From: Halomonas salinarum | Lineage (GTDB): Bacteria > Pseudomonadota > Gammaproteobacteria > Pseudomonadales > Halomonadaceae | DNA length: 64,000 nucleotides | Direction of reading: 5' to 3' | Assembly: GCF_012062845.1 (NCBI RefSeq) | Contig: NZ_WWNB01000003.1 | Span: 124,001-188,000, forward strand | Shown here: positions 47,257-57,665 of the stretch, one piece after another | Layout: each line of letters starts with the position of its first letter | Numbering within the stretch: position 1 is the first letter of the stretch | Position numbers and translations under genes: made by a program | The notes under the pieces: model-generated | The model's input: only the letters and a program-made list of their open reading frames with translations | The model's database searches: none | Told to the model about the DNA's origin: nothing

Positions 47257-49638
47257 TCAGCTTCTCAGCTGCGCGCCGAAGCGCTGACCGGATTCGGTGA
47301 CGATTGCATCGACTAACTGATTGATTTCCTCGTCATTCAGCGTGCGCGATGGATGCTGCCAGGTCAAGCCCAGAGCAACACTCTTGCGACCATCCTCTAC
47401 CCCTTTGCCCTGATAGACATCAAACAGATTGATGCCCGTCAGCCACTCACCGGCCTGCTCACGCAGACAGTCGAGCAGCGACTGTACCGGCAACGACTCG
47501 TCGACCAGCAAGGCAAGGTCGCGACGAACCTCCGGATAGCGCGATAGAGGGGTGAAGGCCGGCAGCTGACCCTGGCTCAATGCATCAAGGCGCACCTCGA
47601 ACAGCACGGCTTCGACCTTGAGCCCCAGTTCGGCGCGTACCGCAGGATGCAGGGTACCAATCCAGCCAGCCTCCTCGCCCCGATACAGGACACGGGCTGT
47701 CTGACCGGGATGAAGCGCCGGGTGCTCACCAGGCTCAAAGCGCCAGGCATCCGGCTCACCGCCCATGGCCAACAGACTTTCCAGATCGCCCTTGAGGTCG
47801 TAGAAATCGACCTTGTCATCGCGCGCGGCCCAGCCTTCCGGATCACGATTGCCACAAACCAAGGCACCCATCATCGGAATCTGAGACAAGTCATCAAGCT
47901 CACCTCGGAACACTAGGCCTGTTTCAAACAGACGCACCCGGTTTTGCTGGCGGTTAAGGTTGTGCTCGAGCGCCTTGATCAGCCCGGGGAACAGGCTGGC
48001 CCGCATGACCGACATATCGCTTGAGATCGGATTGGCCAGTGTCGGCGACACCGCCTGAGGCATCAGTGCTTTCTGAAGCTCAGGTGCCACGAAGCTATAG
48101 CTGATGGCCTCTTGATAACCACGGGCGACCATCTGACGCCGCAGACGCGACAGCGGCTGGTAGATCTCGCCGTCAGGACGCAGTCCCAGGCGCGCCTGAG
48201 GGCGACGGACCGGCAAGCGGTTATAACCGTGAATCCGGGCGACCTCCTCGATCAAGTCTTCTTCGATCGCGACATCGAAACGCCAGCTCGGAACCGCCAC
48301 CCGCCAGGCCACGTCATCAGCTTCGACAGGCATACCCAGACGTTCGAGTATCTCGGTGACATCTTCCCCTGGCAGTGACAGCCCCAGTGCCTGCTCAAGC
48401 CGCTCGCGACGCAGGGTAATCTGGCGCACCGCGGGGAGATGTTCGGCCGCTGCCGCCTCGACCAAGGGGCCAGGCTCACCCCCGGTGATCTCGAGCAACA
48501 GCGCGGTCGCCCGCTCGACGGCATCACGCGTCAGCTCAGGGTCAACGCCACGTTCGAAACGATGTGAGGCATCGGTGTGCAGACCATAGCTGCGCGCCTG
48601 ACCGGCCACGGCGAGCTGTGTAAAGAAGGCCGATTCAAGGAAGATATCCTTGGTCTCGGCATTCACCCCAGAATGCTCACCACCCATCACCCCGGCAATC
48701 GCCAGGGCGCCACGGCCATCGGCGATCACCAGCGTATCGTCGCGTAGCGCAATTTCCTGGCCGTCGAGGAGCGTCAGTTGCTCACCGGCGCGAGCCAGAC
48801 GTACCTCGACGCGCTCATGGAGGTTGGTCCGGTCAAACGCATGCATCGGCTGGCCGAGCTCGAGCATCACATAATTGGTGATATCGACGATCGGGTCGAT
48901 GGACCGCACGCCACTGCGACGCAGACGCTCGACCATCCACAACGGCGTTTCAGCAGTAACATCGACACCCTTGATCAGGCGGCCGATGTAACGCGGACAG
49001 CGCTCACCGTCGCGCACCTCTACCGGGAACGTCTCATCATGGGTCGGTGCCACCGGGGACATTGCCGGGCCTTCGACCGCCAAGCGGTTAAGCACGCCTA
49101 CCTCGCGCGCCATGCCCTTGAGGCTCAGGCAGTCACCGCGGTTGGGCGTCAGATCAACTTCGATGGTGCTGTCATCCAGCCCCATCCAGGCGCGAAAATC
49201 TTCACCGGCCGGCGCATCGAGAGGAAGTTCCATGATACCGGGCGACGTCTCTTCCTCGAGTCCCAGCTCTGAGGCTGAGCAGATCATGCCGCGGGATTCG
49301 ACACCACGCAGCTTGGCTTTCTTGATCTTGAAATCGCCAGGCAGTACAGCCCCTACCTGAGCGAAGGCCACCTTTTGACCCACATCGACGTTGGGAGCGC
49401 CACATACCACCTGCACCGACTCACCACTTCCATCGATGACCTGACAGACATTCAGCTTGTTCGCATCGGGATGCTGCGCCTTATCGACAACCTCGGCTAT
49501 CACCACGCCCTGGAAGGCAGCCGCAACGGGTTCAACGGCATCAACTTCCAGCCCCGCCATGGTGATCTGGTCGGCCAACGCCTGGGTCGCCAACTGCGGC
49601 GACACCCATTCACGCAGCCACTGTTCTGAAAATTTCAT
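47257..49638 (-). CDS. pheT: Phenylalanyl-tRNA synthetase beta subunit
   Basis: 793 residues, typical length. Domains in order: tRNA-binding OB fold (about 39-148), B3/B4 editing domain (about 210-360), B5 (400-470), catalytic-like core and the C-terminal FDX-ACB anticodon-binding domain (about 700-793, FTPLSRYPEVRRDLALLVDE). AGGA lies six bases upstream of the ATG. Follows pheS by 29 bases and precedes ihfA. Confidence 0.98.
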   Translation of the reverse strand: MKFSEQWLREWVSPQLATQALADQITMAGLEVDAVEPVAAAFQGVVIAEVVDKAQHPDANKLNVCQVIDGSGESVQVVCGAPNVDVGQKVAFAQVGAVLPGDFKIKKAKLRGVESRGMICSASELGLEEETSPGIMELPLDAPAGEDFRAWMGLDDSTIEVDLTPNRGDCLSLKGMAREVGVLNRLAVEGPAMSPVAPTHDETFPVEVRDGERCPRYIGRLIKGVDVTAETPLWMVERLRRSGVRSIDPIVDITNYVMLELGQPMHAFDRTNLHERVEVRLARAGEQLTLLDGQEIALRDDTLVIADGRGALAIAGVMGGEHSGVNAETKDIFLESAFFTQLAVAGQARSYGLHTDASHRFERGVDPELTRDAVERATALLLEITGGEPGPLVEAAAAEHLPAVRQITLRRERLEQALGLSLPGEDVTEILERLGMPVEADDVAWRVAVPSWRFDVAIEEDLIEEVARIHGYNRLPVRRPQARLGLRPDGEIYQPLSRLRRQMVARGYQEAISYSFVAPELQKALMPQAVSPTLANPISSDMSVMRASLFPGLIKALEHNLNRQQNRVRLFETGLVFRGELDDLSQIPMMGALVCGNRDPEGWAARDDKVDFYDLKGDLESLLAMGGEPDAWRFEPGEHPALHPGQTARVLYRGEEAGWIGTLHPAVRAELGLKVEAVLFEVRLDALSQGQLPAFTPLSRYPEVRRDLALLVDESLPVQSLLDCLREQAGEWLTGINLFDVYQGKGVEDGRKSVALGLTWQHPSRTLNDEEINQLVDAIVTESGQRFGAQLRS

Positions 49639-49667
49639 GACATATCCTGTGTTCTGCAGTCAGGGAT

Positions 49668-50741
<1,074 letters not shown>

Positions 50742-50744
50742 TCA

Positions 50745-50782
50745 TATAAAAAAACAGGGGAAGAGCGTCTGCTCTTCCCCTG
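50745..50782 (-). terminator. Terminator/attenuator between rplT and pheS
   Basis: On the minus strand a 12-base perfect stem (CAGGGGAAGAGC and GCTCTTCCCCTG, four-base loop) is followed by seven T residues. It lies 72 bases after the rplT stop and 67 before pheS. It terminates the ribosomal protein unit and, by analogy with E. coli pheM-pheST, could be an attenuator. Confidence 0.9.
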
Positions 50783-50788
50783 CGACCT

Positions 50789-50824
50789 TCACGGGTGCGA
50801 TGCAAACGATATGGCGTCGTTCAT
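50789..50824 (-). CDS. Candidate 11-codon leader peptide before pheS (doubtful)
   Basis: An ATG at 50824 opens MNDAISFASHP, stopping six bases before the attenuator-like hairpin. Position and first residues (MN-AI) recall E. coli PheM ([14 protein letters not shown]), but only one phenylalanine codon is present and the ribosome site is weak. Translation is unproven. Confidence 0.25.
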   Translation of the reverse strand: MNDAISFASHP

Positions 50825-50853
50825 GCACTCGCACGTCGAAACGATCAGTTCAC

Positions 50854-51207
50854 TCAGTGAGCAGCCTTGGCCTTCTCGACGATAGCGGCAAAGGCGGCCT
50901 TTTCGTGAACGGCGAGATCGGCAAGTACCTTGCGGTCGATCTCGATGCCAGCCTGCTTGAGACCAGCGATGAAGCGGCTGTAGGACATGCCGTTATTGCG
51001 CGCACCGGCGTTGATACGCGTAATCCACAGCGCACGGAACTGACGCTTGCGGACGCGACGGTCACGATACGCGTACTGACCGGCTTTGATAACGGCCTGT
51101 TTGGCTACGCGGAAGACGCGCGAACGCGCACCGTAGTAACCCTTGGCCTGCTTCATGATTTTCTTGTGACGGCGACGTGCAACGACGCCACGCTTAACAC
51201 GTGTCAT
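50854..51207 (-). CDS. rplT: 50S ribosomal protein L20
   Basis: 117 residues, standard length. [20 protein letters not shown] and [20 protein letters not shown] are invariant L20 stretches; the basic N-terminal extension binds 23S rRNA and in E. coli also represses the rpmI-rplT mRNA. AGGAG ribosome site. Follows rpmI by 40 bases. Confidence 0.99.
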   Translation of the reverse strand: MTRVKRGVVARRRHKKIMKQAKGYYGARSRVFRVAKQAVIKAGQYAYRDRRVRKRQFRALWITRINAGARNNGMSYSRFIAGLKQAGIEIDRKVLADLAVHEKAAFAAIVEKAKAAH

Positions 51208-51247
51208 AGCTTTCTCCTGACGTTAAAAAAGGGTCTACCGGCGTCGC

Positions 51248-51442
51248 TTACAGATTCGGCAGCATGCGCTGAATCAGCGGCACATCGGATGCGTGGATCT
51301 GCTTCATCCCACGCAGCTGACGCTTACGCTTGGTGGTCTTCTTGGTCAGGATGTGGCTACGGAACGACTGCTTGTGCTTGAAGCCGTTGGCCGTCTTCTT
51401 GAAGCGCTTGGCAGCGCCACTGTTGCTCTTGATTTTTGGCAT
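51248..51442 (-). CDS. rpmI: 50S ribosomal protein L35
   Basis: 64 residues; [20 protein letters not shown] and the basic C-terminus are those of L35. Lies between infC and rplT in the conserved order, 87 bases after the infC stop. Confidence 0.99.
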   Translation of the reverse strand: MPKIKSNSGAAKRFKKTANGFKHKQSFRSHILTKKTTKRKRQLRGMKQIHASDVPLIQRMLPNL

Positions 51443-51529
51443 GAGGTAAAACTCCGCTCAAGGTTCTTCAGAAAACCCAAGGCCGATGCCGACCGCAGTA
51501 CGGTCGACACCCGTTCAACTGCCTTTGGA

Positions 51530-52069
51530 TCACTTCTTCTTGGGGGCAAGGATCATGATCATCTGGCGTCCTTCCATTTTCGGGAAGGACTCCACATTGG
51601 CGATCTCTTCCAGATCACTGGCCACCCGTTCCATCAGCTTGCGGCCGATGTCCTGGTGGGCCATCTCACGGCCGCGGAAACGCAGCGTGACCTTGCCCTT
51701 GTCGCCCGCTTCGAGGAAACGTATCAGGTTTTTCAGCTTGACCTGATAGTCCCCCTCGTCGGTACCAGGCCGGAATTTCACTTCCTTCACCTGGATCTGC
51801 TTGGTCTTCTTCTTCTGAGCAGCTTTTTGCTTCTTCTGCTCGAAGACGAATTTGCCGTAATCCATGATCTTGCAAACGATCGGATCGGCATTGGAGATCT
51901 GCACGAGGTCCATACCAGCCGCTTCCGCCTGTTCCAAGGCATCACGGGTGGACACAATCCCAAGCTGCTCACCTTCCATTCCGATGAGGCGGACTTGGTC
52001 TTCGCTGATACGCTCGTTCATTGGAGGGCGCTTGTCCTGAGGACGGCCGCGCTGTGTATTTCTCTTGAT
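51530..52069 (-). CDS. infC: Translation initiation factor IF-3, ATC start
   Basis: 179 residues. IF3 N domain (about 17-85), lysine-rich linker ([15 protein letters not shown]) and C domain ([41 protein letters not shown]). The first in-frame ATG (52021) falls 16 codons inside the protein where E. coli IF3 already has its N-terminal extension. Going upstream, ATC at 52069 is preceded by GGAG at eight bases and gives the extension [15 protein letters not shown], closely matching the family. A rare start codon is the known means by which IF3 represses its own synthesis. thrS ends 34 bases upstream. Confidence 0.93.
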   Translation of the reverse strand: MKRNTQRGRPQDKRPPMNERISEDQVRLIGMEGEQLGIVSTRDALEQAEAAGMDLVQISNADPIVCKIMDYGKFVFEQKKQKAAQKKKTKQIQVKEVKFRPGTDEGDYQVKLKNLIRFLEAGDKGKVTLRFRGREMAHQDIGRKLMERVASDLEEIANVESFPKMEGRQMIMILAPKKK

Positions 52070-52103
52070 CGTTACATCTCCGTATTGGTTGACGTCGTCT
52101 AAA

Positions 52104-53999
52104 TCACCGCTCGTCGTTAAGCTTGGTGATCAGGTCATCGATTTTCAATGAGCCGAGATCTTCTCCGGTGCGAGTCCGTACTGCAACGGCACCTGCCTCG
52201 ACTTCCTTATCTCCCACAACGAGGAGATACGGTACCTTCTGCAACGTATGTTCACGGATTTTAAAGCCGATCTTCTCGTTCCTCAAGTCTGCCTTGGCGC
52301 GAAGACCGACTTTCTGCAGGCGATTCACCACTTCTTGGGCGAAATCACGCTGCGAATCAGTGATGGTCATGACTACTGCCTGCTCGGGGGCTAGCCATAG
52401 CGGCATGGCTCCGGCGTAGTGCTCAATGAGGATACCAAGGAATCGCTCGAAAGACCCGAGAATCGCGCGATGTAGCATCACAGGCGTCTTGCGTGCGCCA
52501 TCTTCATCGACGAACTGGGCACCGAGGCGTCCCGGCAGGTTGAAGTCGAGCTGAAGAGTGCCGCATTGCCATACGCGATTCAAGCAATCGCGCAGAGCAA
52601 ACTCGATCTTCGGGCCGTAGAAGGCGCCCTCGCCCGGCTGCAGCTCCCAGTCGAGGCCTGTGGCATTTAGCGCTGCCTCCAAGCCGGCTTCGGCACGATC
52701 CCAGAGTCCTGGCTCGCCCATGAAACCTTCAGGGCGAGTCGAGAGCTTGAGCTCTACGTCATCGAAACCCAGTTCCTTATAGACCTTGAGGGTCAGGGCG
52801 ATAAAGTCTTCTGCTTCAGACTGAATCTGCTTTTCGGTGCAGAAAATATGGGCATCGTCTTGCGTAAATCCGCGCACGCGCATTAAACCGTGCAGCGAAC
52901 CGGATGGCTCGTTACGGTGACAGCTGCCGAACTCGGCCAGGCGCAGCGGCAGATCCCGATAGCTCTTCAGCCCTTGGTTGAAGACCTGCACGTGGCAGGG
53001 GCAATTCATCGGCTTGACCGCGTACTCGCGTTTCTCCGACTCCGTAGTGAACATCAGATCGGAGTAGTGGCCCCAGTGACCGGAGGCCTTCCAGAGAGAC
53101 AGATCAACCACCTGGGGCGTCTTGATTTCCTGGTAGCCGTGCTCGATCTGCACGCGGCGCATGTACTGCTCGAGCGCCTGATAAATCGTCCAGCCATTGG
53201 GGTGCCAGAACACCATGCCCGGCGCCTCTTCCTGAATATGGAAAAGGTCCATCTTGCGCGCCAGCTTGCGATGATCGCGCTTCTCGGCTTCCTCGAGGCG
53301 CTTGAGATAGGCCTTGAGCTGCTTCTTGTCGCCCCAGGCCGTGCCGTAGATGCGTGTCAGCATCGGATTCTCGGCACTGCCCCGCCAATAGGCGCCGGCG
53401 AGCTTGGTCAGCTTGAATGCCTTGAGGTGCGAGGTATTCGGCACATGCGGTCCGCGGCACATGTCGATATATTCCTCGTGGTGATAAAGACGAATGGTCT
53501 CACCCTCGGGAATCCCGCGCACCAGCTCTTGCTTGAAGGGCTCATCACGATGGAGGAAGGTCACCATCGCCTTGTCGCGATCAACATACTCACGCACGAC
53601 GTCGTAGCCCCGGTCGATGAGCAGCTTCATGCGTGCTTCGATGGCTTCGAGGTCTTCTGGGGTAGCAGAACGACCGAAATCGATGTCGTAGTAGAACCCA
53701 TCATCGATCACCGGGCCGATCGCCATCTTGGCTTCGGGATAAAGCTGCTTGACGGCATGGCCGACCAGGTGAGCACAGGAGTGACGAATCACCTCAAGGC
53801 CTTCGTCGTCACGAGCGGTCAGGATAGCGACCTTGGCGTCATGGTCGATGATATCGGCGGCATCGACCAAGACATCGTCGATCTTGCCGGCCACACAGGC
53901 CTTGGCCAGACCGGTACCGATGGACTCGGCCAGCTGCATCACCGTAAGCGGCGCATCAAAGGTTCTCTGACTGCCGTCAGGCAGGGTAACGATTGGCAT
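52104..53999 (-). CDS. thrS: Threonyl-tRNA synthetase
   Basis: 631 residues. TGS domain ([19 protein letters not shown], about 1-60), N2 editing domain with [15 protein letters not shown], class II core with the zinc ligands in [10 protein letters not shown] and later histidines, and a C-terminal anticodon-binding domain. The start at 53999 matches E. coli MPVITLPDGSQ; the longer frame to 54089 is not conserved. First gene of the thrS-infC-rpmI-rplT run. I did not detect a tRNA-like operator in the leader, but did not search exhaustively. Confidence 0.98.
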   Translation of the reverse strand: MPIVTLPDGSQRTFDAPLTVMQLAESIGTGLAKACVAGKIDDVLVDAADIIDHDAKVAILTARDDEGLEVIRHSCAHLVGHAVKQLYPEAKMAIGPVIDDGFYYDIDFGRSATPEDLEAIEARMKLLIDRGYDVVREYVDRDKAMVTFLHRDEPFKQELVRGIPEGETIRLYHHEEYIDMCRGPHVPNTSHLKAFKLTKLAGAYWRGSAENPMLTRIYGTAWGDKKQLKAYLKRLEEAEKRDHRKLARKMDLFHIQEEAPGMVFWHPNGWTIYQALEQYMRRVQIEHGYQEIKTPQVVDLSLWKASGHWGHYSDLMFTTESEKREYAVKPMNCPCHVQVFNQGLKSYRDLPLRLAEFGSCHRNEPSGSLHGLMRVRGFTQDDAHIFCTEKQIQSEAEDFIALTLKVYKELGFDDVELKLSTRPEGFMGEPGLWDRAEAGLEAALNATGLDWELQPGEGAFYGPKIEFALRDCLNRVWQCGTLQLDFNLPGRLGAQFVDEDGARKTPVMLHRAILGSFERFLGILIEHYAGAMPLWLAPEQAVVMTITDSQRDFAQEVVNRLQKVGLRAKADLRNEKIGFKIREHTLQKVPYLLVVGDKEVEAGAVAVRTRTGEDLGSLKIDDLITKLNDER

Positions 54000-54230
54000 T
54001 GGGCATCCTCGAGCGCAGTGGTCATCCATACCAGGGACGACATGCGACAGGCTGAAATGAATGAAGACGGAGTGGCAGTGTATAGACACCGCCTCTGGAG
54101 AGGCTCATGGGCGCAACCCAGATTGGAAGCGCACATTAGCAGGGGCAGGCAATGAGCGTCCAGCCGGCTCAGTGGGTAAGGGTTGCGCAAGCGCAAGCGA
54201 TGATGGTTTGACGCGCATGCCCCAACGAAA

Positions 54231-54256
54231 CGAGGGGTGCCAATTGGCACCCCTCG
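54231..54256 (-). terminator. Terminator of the OmpA-family gene
   Basis: CGAGGGGTGCC and GGCACCCCTCG pair perfectly around AATT; on the minus strand TTTCGTT follows. 40 bases past the gene's stop. The remainder of 54000-54295 holds the thrS leader and nothing else visible. Confidence 0.75.
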
Positions 54257-54295
54257 TCAGCTAAACCTAACTCAATAAATCAAAGAGTCAGATCT

Positions 54296-55153
54296 TCACT
54301 CCCACTCGCCAAGCTCTACGCGACGGTTTTCCGCGCGACCGGCAGCAGTGTCGTTGGTAGCAATCGGCTGCTCTTCGCCATAGCCGATAGCCTTCATGCG
54401 CTCGGTGTCAATCCCTTCGCTCGCCAGGAAGGCCCTGACCGAGTTAGCACGCTCCTGAGACAGCTCCTTGTTATAGCTATCCGAGCCGATGGAGTCGGTA
54501 TGCCCTTCCAGACGCACGCGAGCTTCCGGGTTGGCGGCGAGCTTTTCAGCCACACCTTCCAGAATGCTCTCAGCGCCCATGGTCAGCTTGGCAGAGTCAA
54601 ACTCGAAGTTGACGTCTTCCAGAACCAGGTCATCGACACAACCCAAGGAGTTGACTTCGGCGCCGGCCGGGGTGCCCGGGCACTGATCCTTGAAGTCAGG
54701 TACGCCATCGGCGTCGGAATCCAGCGGGCAGCCTTTACGGTCAACCTCGACACCGGCCGGGGTTCCCGGGCACTGGTCGCGGAAGTCGTAAACGCCATCG
54801 CCATCGGAATCCAGCGGGCAGCCTTCAGAGTTGGTGGCCACACCGGCGGGAATCGTTCCGCCGAATGTCGGGCACTGCGGCTCAGCCGGCTTCGGCTTGG
54901 AACACAGCATGCCACCTGCTGTCGCGCCAACGGTGCTGCCAATGGCGGCACCCTGATCTTCATCAGACTCGCTGCTTGAGGCGTAGCCGATACCACCACC
55001 AATCAAGCCGCCCGCGACAGCACAAACGAAGGGGCTCTGGTACCAAGCATCGTTTGCTGAGCTACTAGCGGACTGTGAAGCTGAGCTGGCACAGCCAGAA
55101 AGGCCAATTACCAATGCTGAACCTATCAGCAACCCTGTCATTGATTTTTTCAT
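54296..55153 (-). CDS. OmpA-family lipoprotein with thrombospondin type 3 repeats
   Basis: 285 residues. Signal peptide and lipobox LSGCA place it in the envelope. A glycine-zipper stretch (GGLIGGGIGYASSS, GAAIGSTVGATAGG) spans about 48-82. Two calcium-binding TSP3 repeats (DSDGDGVYDFRDQCPGTPAG, DSDADGVPDFKDQCPGTPAG) lead to a C-terminal OmpA/MotB peptidoglycan-binding domain (EGHTDSIGSDSYNKELSQERA, RRVEL). This is the OprF-like half without a beta barrel, anchored by lipid and bound to peptidoglycan. AAGGAG ribosome site; terminator downstream. Confidence 0.92.
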   Translation of the reverse strand: MKKSMTGLLIGSALVIGLSGCASSASQSASSSANDAWYQSPFVCAVAGGLIGGGIGYASSSESDEDQGAAIGSTVGATAGGMLCSKPKPAEPQCPTFGGTIPAGVATNSEGCPLDSDGDGVYDFRDQCPGTPAGVEVDRKGCPLDSDADGVPDFKDQCPGTPAGAEVNSLGCVDDLVLEDVNFEFDSAKLTMGAESILEGVAEKLAANPEARVRLEGHTDSIGSDSYNKELSQERANSVRAFLASEGIDTERMKAIGYGEEQPIATNDTAAGRAENRRVELGEWE

Positions 55154-55416
55154 GCAAGACTCCTTCTTATGTGTATCACTGCGGACCCAACCATGGTGTC
55201 AGGAAACAGCGGTGCTTAACTGCGAGGGTCAGAAAAGCGCTTTATTTCGCTTCGTTACCAAAGATAAGCACAACATGGGATGTTCGGCTAGGCAACAGAT
55301 TTAATCAAGTGTCACCTAATAGAGACAACGAAAAAATTCGGCCAGCGCGGCAGTGACCTCGATGCGATAGCTTTGACCTCGAAAAGGAGGTCTCTCCTTA
55401 CTGGCAAACGACTGAT

Positions 55417-55884
55417 TTAGCGCGGGCTTTCCGGCCAGCGCTCTTTGAAGGTCAGCACGCCCTGAGCGGCCTCGATGAGAGGTGTCTCGAATTCTTCCTC
55501 AACAGTAATACGTTGGCGATCTTCATCAAGGCGTTCTTTAAGGCTCAGTTCCTTGCGGGCCGAGTGAGTATGTAAGTGCTCTGTACGCTCATGAACATCG
55601 CCAAACACGCGGAAGCTATCACGCTGCAGCAGCGCTGGATCAATGATCTCGAGTAACACCTTGCACCGCATAGACCCCTCCACCAGATCAACCTGGCGAC
55701 TGATCATCGAGCGCGCGATCGCATCCAGGCTAGCGAGGCACTGCTGATTGGCGCGCTCTACTTCTTCACGTTTGAAAGCCTCACGCCGCCGCACCTCTTT
55801 CCAAAGTGTGAAGGCATAAGCACCAAGACCCGCCAAAAACACTACTGCGAGGCCAGCCACTATCCAAGCTACCGTCTCACTCAT
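55417..55884 (-). CDS. DUF2489 family membrane protein
   Basis: 155 residues: one N-terminal helix (about 8-28) then a charged, helical cytosolic part. SLDAIARSMISRQVDLVEGSMRCKVLLEIIDP is the DUF2489 core. Function unknown in the family. AGAGGCGAT precedes the ATG. It stands alone; the flanking gaps (55154-55416 and 55885-56192) contain nothing I can support. Confidence 0.75.
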   Translation of the reverse strand: MSETVAWIVAGLAVVFLAGLGAYAFTLWKEVRRREAFKREEVERANQQCLASLDAIARSMISRQVDLVEGSMRCKVLLEIIDPALLQRDSFRVFGDVHERTEHLHTHSARKELSLKERLDEDRQRITVEEEFETPLIEAAQGVLTFKERWPESPR

Positions 55885-56192
55885 GTCATCGCCTCTCGCT
55901 GTCCATCGGAAAATACCGGCATTGTACGCGGCTGAGGCGCGTCAACCCAACGCGGACAAGGCCACTAAGGCCGATAGCGCACACAAACGGGGCATTTCCC
56001 CCCATCCAAAATGTGAGGCTGCCAGGTGGACAAAACGCCACCACGACTGAACAAGCGGCATGGCCTGTATTCCGCGAAGTGATCGATAAGGAAGGTGCTG
56101 TGGTGTTTCTCACAGGAAATGACAGCTCACCTGCTCTGCCCAGCGCAAACTGACCATTCCTTCGATCAAGCAGGCGCCAGGCAGGTAAGCGC
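55885..56192. other. Intergenic region without supported features
   Basis: 308 bases between the DUF2489 gene and the EhuB-like gene. A minus-strand frame through it is the alternative frame of the EhuB-like 3' end and has no family resemblance. No strong hairpin is visible. Confidence 0.45.
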
Positions 56193-57068
56193 CTAATTGG
56201 CTCCGTTGCAGAGCTGTTCAGCGCTGAAGCGGTAAGAATAGATAATATCCTTCGTAAGGAAGCCATAGCGCATCAGCGTCTGCTGCCAGTCGCCATCACG
56301 CTTCTCTTCCTCCAATTCGTCGTTCACTGCCTCCCGCAGGCCCTCGGCATCCAGGGGGAAGGCGAAACCACCGAAATAACGAACCTCACGCCCATTTATA
56401 ACCGGATCAGTGAAGTTGAATTCGGCTTCTACCTGGGGGCTCAGCTGCTCCATGGCGGCGACTGTCATGCCGGTAGCGGCGAAGGCATCAGCGCGACCGC
56501 GCAGAATGGCGTCGACGGCTTCCGGGAGGCGCTCCACTGTCACGATCCGATCCGGGTCGACGCCCAGGGCCACAAACATATCTTGGGTAACTGTCCCCTC
56601 CTGAACCGCGACACGAATGTTGTCCGCCCGCTCGACGAAGTCCTCGTAGGCACGGATCCGATTGGGATTTGAGGCCAGTACCAGTAAACCTTCGCCATAG
56701 GACGTATTGGGGTTAGAAAAGAGTACGCGCGCGCAGCGTTCTGGCAGGATAGCCATTTCCGCTGCGGCCATGTCGAAGCGGCCGACCTCGAGCCCGGGCA
56801 TGAGGTTCTTGAATTCTGTTTCGACCCATTCGATCTTTTCTATGTCGAGATCCTCCAGAATACGACGAGCGACTTCTGGGCCGACACCCAACGCCTTACC
56901 TTCTTCGTTCATGTAGCCATAAGGTTTTTCGTTGGCGATGGCAACGCGGATCATGCCGCGCTCCTTGATTTCCTCAAGCGTAGCGGCCTGTACCCCAGGA
57001 ATGGCCAGCAGGGTGGCAAGCGTGCCGGCTATGAATGATTGCCCAGGGGAAAATGTATGTCGTTTCAT
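56193..57068 (-). CDS. EhuB-like periplasmic amino-acid/ectoine binding protein, orphan
   Basis: 291 residues. Signal peptide to about residue 28 (GVQA/AT), then a family 3 solute-binding protein: LEEIKERGMIRVAIANEKPYGYMNEEG, GVGPEVARRILEDL and RADAFAATGMTVAAM resemble EhuB, the ectoine/hydroxyectoine receptor of the Sinorhizobium ehuABCD importer. No permease or ATPase gene adjoins it. GGAG lies nine bases before the ATG. Either it feeds a transporter encoded elsewhere or acts as a sensor. Ligand identity is inferred from resemblance only. Confidence 0.85.
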   Translation of the reverse strand: MKRHTFSPGQSFIAGTLATLLAIPGVQAATLEEIKERGMIRVAIANEKPYGYMNEEGKALGVGPEVARRILEDLDIEKIEWVETEFKNLMPGLEVGRFDMAAAEMAILPERCARVLFSNPNTSYGEGLLVLASNPNRIRAYEDFVERADNIRVAVQEGTVTQDMFVALGVDPDRIVTVERLPEAVDAILRGRADAFAATGMTVAAMEQLSPQVEAEFNFTDPVINGREVRYFGGFAFPLDAEGLREAVNDELEEEKRDGDWQQTLMRYGFLTKDIIYSYRFSAEQLCNGAN

Positions 57069-57194
57069 TGTTATCGGCTCCGGGTGGCTTGGTTCCGGCC
57101 CGCTTTATGACAGGTCTCACCCTGGAGTCCCGTTGGAGTATTTGGAGACGCTGGGTCGGAGCGATGTAATGGGCCCTGTTCGTGCACCTTTGTG

Positions 57195-57233
57195 TTGGAA
57201 CCATGTATTGGAACCGCGCATCGGAACCATCAT
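57195..57233. repeat. Three 13-base iterons
   Basis: TTGGAACCATGTA, TTGGAACCGCGCA and TCGGAACCATCAT follow one another at an exact 13-base period with GGAACC invariant. They lie 127-165 bases upstream of the EhuB-like gene and could be a regulator site. Confidence 0.7.
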
Positions 57234-57611
57234 GGCGTCGCGTTCACCGCCTCTCTGTGACGATTCATTAAGCGTAGCAGCGCCGTTGACAAGCTGACCG
57301 CATGAAACCAAAAACCCTAAGATAGGATCAGCTGTTTGCTAAAAGTGCGCGACAACCCTCCCCTTCTAGGCAGCTAAGTTCATAACCATGCACTAGAAGC
57401 ACAACGCCAATTTCCCTCCACGCCTCCCACATCAGCGCAACGGAAGTGCCACTAGTAAATTGCCATGTCTTGGTGGTCTACGCGCTAGCTGAAGCCATCG
57501 CGTCCTTCGGCCCTGAGGTTCTGATCGCCGCACGACTATCCCTCTGCACCATCCCGATACTAGGGTTTTCGACTGTGGCCTTTTTAAACTACGGCCTTCT
57601 TTAAACACCAT

Positions 57612-57651
57612 AAACACCATCGCCCGGCCATTTGGCCGGGCGATGGTGTTT
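57612..57651. terminator. Strong terminator of the cox assembly genes
   Basis: Perfect 18-base arms (57612-57629 and 57634-57651) around ATTT, with AAAC/GTTTT ends. It lies 14 bases past the cyoE stop. Confidence 0.92.
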
Positions 57652-57665
57652 TATAAGGAGGGTTG

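Larger units (their letters stand above)
57069..57665. other. Non-coding region upstream of the EhuB-like gene
   Basis: 597 bases. It holds the 13-base iterons at 57195-57233 and, at its right end, the cyoE terminator. A plus-strand frame ending at 57605 stays open for about 70 codons (hydrophobic, VLVVYALAEAIASFGPEV) but has no start codon with a ribosome site, so it may be a relic. Confidence 0.5.

Noticed and set aside
55886..56266. 126-codon minus-strand frame
   Set aside because: Its first part is an alternative frame of the EhuB-like gene and the remainder shows no domain or ribosome site.
57388..57605. Plus-strand hydrophobic open frame ending before the cyoE terminator
   Set aside because: No start codon with a ribosome site and no recognisable family; at most a relic.
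57432..57620. Minus-strand 62-codon frame
   Set aside because: It starts inside the terminator stem and is arginine-rich in the manner of a shadow frame.
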